A DNA stretch of 64,000 nucleotides from Deltaproteobacteria bacterium. GTDB taxonomy: Bacteria > Desulfobacterota > Dissulfuribacteria > Dissulfuribacterales > DYLC01. The stretch is from positions 299,081 to 363,080 of the forward strand of contig JAQVIJ010000001.1 in the NCBI GenBank assembly GCA_028695735.1, given 5' to 3'. Made by a program: the position numbers and the translations under genes. Positions 59,820-64,000 of this stretch are shown here, one piece after another (position 1 is the stretch's first letter; each line of letters begins with the position of its first letter). Below the pieces are notes generated by a model, which saw only the letters and a list, made by a program, of their open reading frames with translations, was not told where the DNA came from and did not search any database.

Positions 59820-60794
59820 TTACTCCTTAATAATAGTCTGCTTGTGTGCGGCGAAATCCGCTTCGCTCATGCCCAGCAGGGCACATGCGATGCGATCCTC
59901 GTCTGTCAGTATGTCCGTTGCGGAGCTACTGTGTGCCGTCGGCTTGGTATCCGATGACACTATCACAGGGGCCTTATCTGTCCACTCCGCAAATCCATTC
60001 GGGTCTCGTGTGGCGTATGCCATAGCCCAGTCCTTCAGCGCAGGTGCGAGTTTGCCCGAGCGCATCGCCTCGGTCACAGCAGCCTCGGCCCTCTGGGCTG
60101 CGATATCGGCCTGCAAGCGGGCTAACTCATCGGCAACCACCTTATGCTGACTCATGGGCACCCACTGGGTAGGATCAGGCTGTCGGGACTGTGCAGCGGT
60201 CTCGGCCTGCTGCAATTTGTCCATTATCTTACGCAGCTCAGCCACCACATCGTCGGATGTGGCTGATAGCGGCAGATTGAGCATGTATCTTAGCTGCTCC
60301 AATAGATCATCCATATTGTTGTCTCCTTTGGCGTTAGAGATGGGATTGAGATCGAGATTGGGATAATGGGTCAGGCCTGCACCCTCCAACGAGAGGATGC
60401 TGCCTGTCTTGGACACGCGAAATACAGGCGATATATATCGATACTCACGGGATGTGATCAGCTCTGACGCACGAGGAGTCCATGAGACTCGGCCCCATAG
60501 TGCGCCATCCCTGACATCCAGCTCTTGTATCCAGCCGGCGGCAGGTACTGGCCCAGCCTTGGCATCGGCACTAAGGGTCTGATGGTCATAGTCGATTGGC
60601 AGATCGAGGCCCGCCTTGGCATATGCGGCCAGCACCGCGTCGGCATCTAATCGATATGGGCCTCTGCCATCCCTCCCAGAAAAATCCCCAGCCGGAATGA
60701 GCATGACCCATTCCGGCGGGGCGGACGGCTCTTGGCCATCCGGGGGCTGGAGGGGGGTTGAGGAGGCTGTAATGAGTGTGGTGCTTGTGAACAT
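59820..60794 (-). CDS. Mu I-like prohead protease and scaffold
   Basis: The 324-residue protein has the Mu gpI core. 'LPIDYDHQT' provides the catalytic His region and 'GWIQELDVRDGALWGRVSWTPRA' and 'YRYISPVF' follow. After residue 160 the sequence becomes helical, starting near an internal Met ('MDDLLEQLRYML'). The scaffold Z may be made from that internal start. The N-terminus is near a rather GC-rich stretch, and the start at 60794 is not marked by a strong ribosome site. Confidence 0.88.
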   Translation of the reverse strand: MFTSTTLITASSTPLQPPDGQEPSAPPEWVMLIPAGDFSGRDGRGPYRLDADAVLAAYAKAGLDLPIDYDHQTLSADAKAGPVPAAGWIQELDVRDGALWGRVSWTPRASELITSREYRYISPVFRVSKTGSILSLEGAGLTHYPNLDLNPISNAKGDNNMDDLLEQLRYMLNLPLSATSDDVVAELRKIMDKLQQAETAAQSRQPDPTQWVPMSQHKVVADELARLQADIAAQRAEAAVTEAMRSGKLAPALKDWAMAYATRDPNGFAEWTDKAPVIVSSDTKPTAHSSSATDILTDEDRIACALLGMSEADFAAHKQTIIKE

Positions 60795-61000
60795 GCTGCC
60801 ATAGTAACCAGAGCTGCGCCATCAAGATAAGCCGAAACAATTCAGCACAGTCCACATCTGCGAAATCATGTTCGCTCACACATCTCACAATGCCCCTAAA
60901 ACGAGCGTAAAGGGGTTGCCATTGGTTGCCAATTCGACACCCTATATGATTTATCGTTTTTGGGGCAAAAGCCCTAAAATAGGGCAATAGTTATTAACCC
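60795..61000. terminator. 206-bp gap between gpG and gpI genes with a hairpin
   Basis: On the reverse strand GCCCTA-TTT-TAGGGC (60985–60971) is followed by TTTT and then a second GCCCC/GGGGC-rich segment. It looks like an intrinsic terminator just after gpG. The rest has no convincing ORF; a 133-residue reverse-strand reading frame runs through into gpI out of frame. A new promoter for the capsid genes may lie here. Confidence 0.45.
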
Positions 61001-61525
61001 CTACTCGGCCAAGATATACTCGATAATCTGCTGATACACCGCCTGGCGATCCACTTCCCCTATCCATCTGCCGTGTTGGTCTATAGGGAGATATGGTCGG
61101 GCTGGGATGGTGACCTTGCGGCCTCTCCCTGCCTGTCCGCCAAACTGATGTATGGCGGCATATCGCATGGGGCTGCCGATGGTGACTGAGCTTGAGTCGG
61201 CACGATAATAGATGGTGGTGGATAGTGCCTTGGTCTCTCCGATGAGCGGGCGCTTGTTAGCAGCCATGCGCTGCCCGCGCTTGGATATGCTGCCGTCCTT
61301 CTTACGCGTCCCGCCGAACTTGCGCAGGTATGCCTCGATGGTGGCAGGGGTATTGGGCTGCCACTTGGCACCGTCAGGCGCGGTGGAGCTCGCAAACCTC
61401 TGCTTGATGCGCTCCACCATCTCCTCGCCGATGCTGCGCATGGCAGGGGTGAGGTCGGATATCCGACCCTGTAGGCGGGCGAGCATATCCCGCAGGTTGT
61501 GGTCATCTACTGTGATTGTGAGCAT
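61001..61525 (-). CDS. Virion morphogenesis / tail completion protein (Mu gpG-like)
   Basis: The 174-residue protein contains 'MVERIKQRFASSTAPDGAKWQPNT', 'LIGETKALSTTIYYRADSSSVTIGSPMRYAAIHQFGGQAG' and 'IPARPYLPID'. These are the markers of the phage virion morphogenesis family (Mu G). It is needed for tail completion or connection. The gap to gpF upstream is 146 bp and holds a structured element. Confidence 0.9.
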   Translation of the reverse strand: MLTITVDDHNLRDMLARLQGRISDLTPAMRSIGEEMVERIKQRFASSTAPDGAKWQPNTPATIEAYLRKFGGTRKKDGSISKRGQRMAANKRPLIGETKALSTTIYYRADSSSVTIGSPMRYAAIHQFGGQAGRGRKVTIPARPYLPIDQHGRWIGEVDRQAVYQQIIEYILAE

Positions 61526-61570
61526 GGTGGCTTGACAACGTAGCTATTAGTGATATCTTGTTTAATTATA

Positions 61571-61672
61571 ACCGTCGCCGTGAGCGAAACCGGGGTGGAC
61601 AGGACCAGATGCCCGGCGTTAGCGAGGCATTACCCATCCTGGCAAGGGGATGTCTGCTGAAGCGGCGACGGT
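61571..61672 (-). ncRNA. Candidate structured RNA or MITE-like element between gpF and gpG genes
   Basis: ACCGTCGCCG (61571–61580) and CGGCGACGGT (61663–61672) are perfect 10-bp inverted arms around 82 bp. Inside, nested pairings exist: CAGGA…TCCTG, and AUGCC…GGCAU with a GCGUUAGC-type loop. The right arm touches the gpF stop codon. It could be an RNA processing or termination structure, or the trace of a small mobile element. The family was not recognised. Confidence 0.45.
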
Positions 61673-62919
61673 CATCTCCCATACAGCAGCTCTCCCCTTC
61701 GGAAGTCGTCAATGCGCTTATCATTTGCGTTCATCACATTATAAAACAGGCTGCCATCCTTATTTATCCGCAGTATTACGACGATCTGGTGCTTACCGCG
61801 AAACAAGCTGATGAGGCGGGGACGGATCGTCCCATCGCTGTAGAGCGTTGACCACACTTCGTATGGGGTGATGAGCGTAGGGAGGATAAAATTGGCGTAG
61901 CGCTCGCGGGCATCGTTGTCTTTTTCGACCATATGCGCCAAATAATTGTAATCCACTACAACCCTTGGCAAGGCCGGTACTTCGGTATCAATCCAGCGGC
62001 GTGGCTGCGCCGCTGACACTCCCAGCGAGGCTGCCAACTGCTCCAATGCGGCCTCACGACTTGCAGCCTTAGGCAATAGAGCTGGCGCCTCGATGCGTAG
62101 CATATCATCGATGTCACGAATACGCTGACGCCCAAAATCGATATAGCTGCGCTGTCCATCTACTGCGCGGATGCACGTAGATAATCGCCCATGCATCGAT
62201 ACTGTTGGACACTCTGGCGTGTAGGCATGTCTGTCCCACACATGCCATGTCCCCCCGGGCATATAGTCCCACCCCTCCGGTATGCCAGGGAGATTGCCCT
62301 TGGCGTCCCGCTGATCCCAGCCTGCTGGTGGTGCATCATAATCGGGCTGGCCTCCGACCCTGCCGGCTGCATCCCGTGTCCTCACACCCACCACTCGGCA
62401 GCCACAATGCCAACCATTTGGCGGATAATGAGTCTGCCAGAATGGATGATCCGACGGCAGTGTAAGACCATCCCATGCCTTGTGCTGCAATCTTGGGTGT
62501 GGTGAGCCTGAGTGGCGATATACCCAGATCGGGAAGTGTTGTAGCTGCGATAGCCTACCAGCTGCATAGCTGGTGCTCATATTGGTATGGTAGATGATAC
62601 GCGTGCGCCAATTAGTGCCTGCAGTTGACCCCTCACCTGTCCAGCCATGCCAGCCGTGCCGCTGCACGATGTCACGGAAACGCTTGCGGAATGCATCGAT
62701 CCCCTCACCATCGCTGATAGCCTTATCCACAGCAGCAGCCAAATCAGCCAGCAAGTCTGCCTTGGCTGCTCCCGCCACCATGAAGGCACGGTCATGCGCC
62801 TCGCGCATGAGGTCACGCCATGTGGCAGTCGGCACCAGATCACCGAGCTTGTCACGGAAAAACTTTACCTGCTCCTCGAACGGAAGACCAAATACGGCGC
62901 TGAGATCAGCATCACTCAC
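61672..62919 (-). CDS. Mu gpF-like minor head protein with C-terminal toxin-like nuclease domain
   Basis: The 415-residue protein has the SPP1 gp7 / Mu F core: 'WRTRIIYHTNMSTSYAAGRLSQL', 'HSGSPHPRLQHKAWDGLTLPSDHPFW' and 'PPNGWHCGCRV'. From about residue 320 there is an extra domain ('YNYLAHMVEKDNDARERYANFILPTLITPYEVWSTLYSDG… VVILRINKDGSLFYNVMNANDKRIDDF'). It fits the phage Barnase/EndoU/ColicinE5/RelE-like nuclease group (PBECR) found on other gpF proteins. It may be an injected nuclease. It overlaps the portal gene by 4 bp. Confidence 0.85.
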   Translation of the reverse strand: MSDADLSAVFGLPFEEQVKFFRDKLGDLVPTATWRDLMREAHDRAFMVAGAAKADLLADLAAAVDKAISDGEGIDAFRKRFRDIVQRHGWHGWTGEGSTAGTNWRTRIIYHTNMSTSYAAGRLSQLQHFPIWVYRHSGSPHPRLQHKAWDGLTLPSDHPFWQTHYPPNGWHCGCRVVGVRTRDAAGRVGGQPDYDAPPAGWDQRDAKGNLPGIPEGWDYMPGGTWHVWDRHAYTPECPTVSMHGRLSTCIRAVDGQRSYIDFGRQRIRDIDDMLRIEAPALLPKAASREAALEQLAASLGVSAAQPRRWIDTEVPALPRVVVDYNYLAHMVEKDNDARERYANFILPTLITPYEVWSTLYSDGTIRPRLISLFRGKHQIVVILRINKDGSLFYNVMNANDKRIDDFRRGELLYGR

Positions 62920-64000
62920 TGGCCAGACTCCTGTAACACAGCATAACGTCCAGCCAAGTTGGCTGCTGCAAATCCGATTGCCATGATGTCTGCGAGCTGG
63001 TCAGTAGGCAGATCACCATAGGCTGCCAGCAGTGCATCCCGCAGCGCCGGCAGGCTCTCCGACTCATCCACCATGCGCTGTATGGTAGCTAATATGTCTC
63101 TCCATACAGGCGCTGTCTCCATGTCCATGCGATCTGTCATGGGTGCAATCGGGTCAGGTGTGAGGATGTCTGGAGATGTCTGATATGTGTCACGTGTCGC
63201 ATGTAATGTGAGCACGGTCTGCGGTGCAACAGCTCTAATGGGCTGCTCGCCCACCACAGGCTCACCATCTTGCGGATCAGGTATGCCGAACTTACTCCTC
63301 ACCCATCCCTGAGGTATGGTAACGCCTGCGCCTGCGAGCTTGGCGATCTGATCCGCCATTTCTGACATATCCTCTGGGTCATCTACCACGATATCCAGCA
63401 CTGGCAGTGGTACATCATCGCCCAGATTGAGCCTCACGATAGGGATAACGAGGTCACGCATGAGCGTTGCCTCCAATGCCCTGGCATCTGCTCGGATAAT
63501 ATCCAATCGCACCTCGTTATGTACCTGGGCCTGCGACAGGCTGGAGCCGTCATCAGTGGTCATGGTCTGCCCCAGTACTGCCTTGCTGACCTGACGGTCG
63601 AGATAATCGATGAGATTATGATACAGATCAGCGGATGCAGATTTACTGCCTGCCTCGATGAGCTCTACCATCATCTCCTGCGGCAGCACAGCAGCAGCAT
63701 CCGAGCCTAACTCGAACACTGCACGCTTGAGCACAGCTACATCATCGGGCGACGCCCCTTGATGATACTTGCCGATGCGCAATGGCTGGCCAAAGAGCTC
63801 ACAGAATCGTGCCCAGTCGCGCAGTGCGTAGCTCTTGAACACCCATGCCCAGAGCGCCGATCTCGCCACGCCACCCAAAAGAGGTATGCCACATGCCAAT
63901 GGCGGTGTATGCACGATCATATGATATGGTGGTATCTCGGCACCCTCAGCACTGCCATCTACCAGCCGTAGTAGCCGTCCCGTATCCCGATCCCATGTAA
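62916..64000 (-). CDS. Mu gp29-like portal protein (DUF935), N-terminus beyond window
   Basis: The frame is open from the right edge (about 26 codons before the Met at 63920: 'WDRDTGRLLRLVDGSAEG') to the stop at 62916. Markers of the Mu portal are 'HTPPLACGIPLLGGVARSALWAWVFKSYALRDWARFCELFGQPLRIGKY', 'LIDYLDRQVSKAVLGQTMTTD' and the long C-terminal helical part. About 360 residues are present of roughly 500. The portal forms the DNA entry ring of the head. The start codon lies outside the window. Confidence 0.92.
   Translation of the reverse strand, partial: TWDRDTGRLLRLVDGSAEGAEIPPYHMIVHTPPLACGIPLLGGVARSALWAWVFKSYALRDWARFCELFGQPLRIGKYHQGASPDDVAVLKRAVFELGSDAAAVLPQEMMVELIEAGSKSASADLYHNLIDYLDRQVSKAVLGQTMTTDDGSSLSQAQVHNEVRLDIIRADARALEATLMRDLVIPIVRLNLGDDVPLPVLDIVVDDPEDMSEMADQIAKLAGAGVTIPQGWVRSKFGIPDPQDGEPVVGEQPIRAVAPQTVLTLHATRDTYQTSPDILTPDPIAPMTDRMDMETAPVWRDILATIQRMVDESESLPALRDALLAAYGDLPTDQLADIMAIGFAAANLAGRYAVLQESGQ

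Larger units (their letters stand above)
44414..64000. mobile_element. Mu-like transposable prophage (one end and the structural genes)
   Basis: The element starts at 44414 with tandem 22-bp repeats beginning TG, directly inside trmFO. All but one of its genes run leftwards and encode a Mu-type head (gp29, F, G, I, T, gp36-, gp37-like) and a non-contractile-looking tail. At least 19.6 kb is present; the right edge of the window cuts the portal gene. Transposase A/B, repressor and lysis genes are not seen and should lie beyond 64000. Confidence 0.92.

Noticed and set aside
60586-60987. 133-residue minus strand frame spanning the gpG–gpI gap
   Set aside because: Its second half overlaps gpI in another frame, and no ribosome site or family pattern was seen; a short N-terminal part cannot be fully excluded.
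61571-61672. Hammerhead ribozyme, prompted by a CGAAAC in the element
   Set aside because: The CUGAUGA half of the core is missing in the right position.

Overview
The window looks like a chromosomal segment of an anaerobic, probably sulfate- or metal-respiring member of the Desulfobacterota (old Deltaproteobacteria), carrying one end of a Mu-like prophage. This assignment is inferred from gene content, not from a marker gene. The pointers are an MglA/MglB polarity pair beside a type IV pilus ATPase, a decaheme cytochrome with an MtrB/PioB porin, HypA/C/D/E hydrogenase maturation, SelB, a fused MetF–MetV-type methylenetetrahydrofolate reductase, a sigma54 response regulator and a diguanylate cyclase. 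No rRNA, tRNA or CRISPR array was recognised.

Host part, about 1–44,413. 1–6.1 kb holds an HDOD gene fragment, then mglB, mglA, an unknown gene and a TPR-extended PilB ATPase; pilB is flanked by a pair of inverted repeats. 6.4–8.4 kb holds lspA and an M48 metallopeptidase. 8.5–13.8 kb is a biosynthetic run: class V aminotransferase, serA, ispG and a DegT/DnrJ aminotransferase. 13.8–15.8 kb holds two secreted unknowns. 16.1–19.5 kb is a porin–cytochrome operon read leftwards. Its porin gene contains an in-frame UGA followed by a SECIS-like hairpin, and its cytochrome is preceded by a promoter, a structured leader and an intrinsic terminator. 19.9–23.6 kb is hypA, a hydrogenase protease, hypE, hypD, hypC and an RRM gene. 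23.9–26.8 kb is an NtrC regulator and a GGDEF protein. 26.9–38.8 kb is a long leftward run: MTHFR, selB, metG, ricT (PSP1), holB, a YhaM-like exonuclease, a PEGA/formylglycine-type protein, pdxA and pyrR. 38.8–43.1 kb holds an EF-G paralogue, an unknown gene and a YcaO–TPR fusion. A FlaG-like gene and the truncated 3' half of trmFO follow.

Prophage part, 44,414–64,000. Two abutting 22-bp repeats starting with TG mark a Mu-type end. The phage end interrupts trmFO, so the host's 5-methyluridine tRNA methyltransferase is probably inactivated. Phage genes run leftwards from the right edge: portal (gp29), gpF with a C-terminal toxin-like domain, gpG, protease/scaffold gpI, capsid gpT, gp36- and gp37-like genes, a long siphovirus-like tail module (tube, chaperone, tape measure) and a terminal group of unusual tail-tip proteins. 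One of these has three perfect 129-bp tandem repeats and a 15-residue repeat solenoid. The transposase, repressor and lysis genes must lie beyond the right edge.

The strongest leads for new biology are the possible selenocysteine in the electron-conduit porin together with SelB, the riboswitch-like leader of the cytochrome operon, the YcaO–TPR module, the palindromic repeats encoded in-frame inside metG and ispG, and several non-canonical prophage elements: repeat tail-tip protein, reverse-strand membrane gene, frameshift gene and structured intergenic element. All calls come from reading the sequence; no database search was run.
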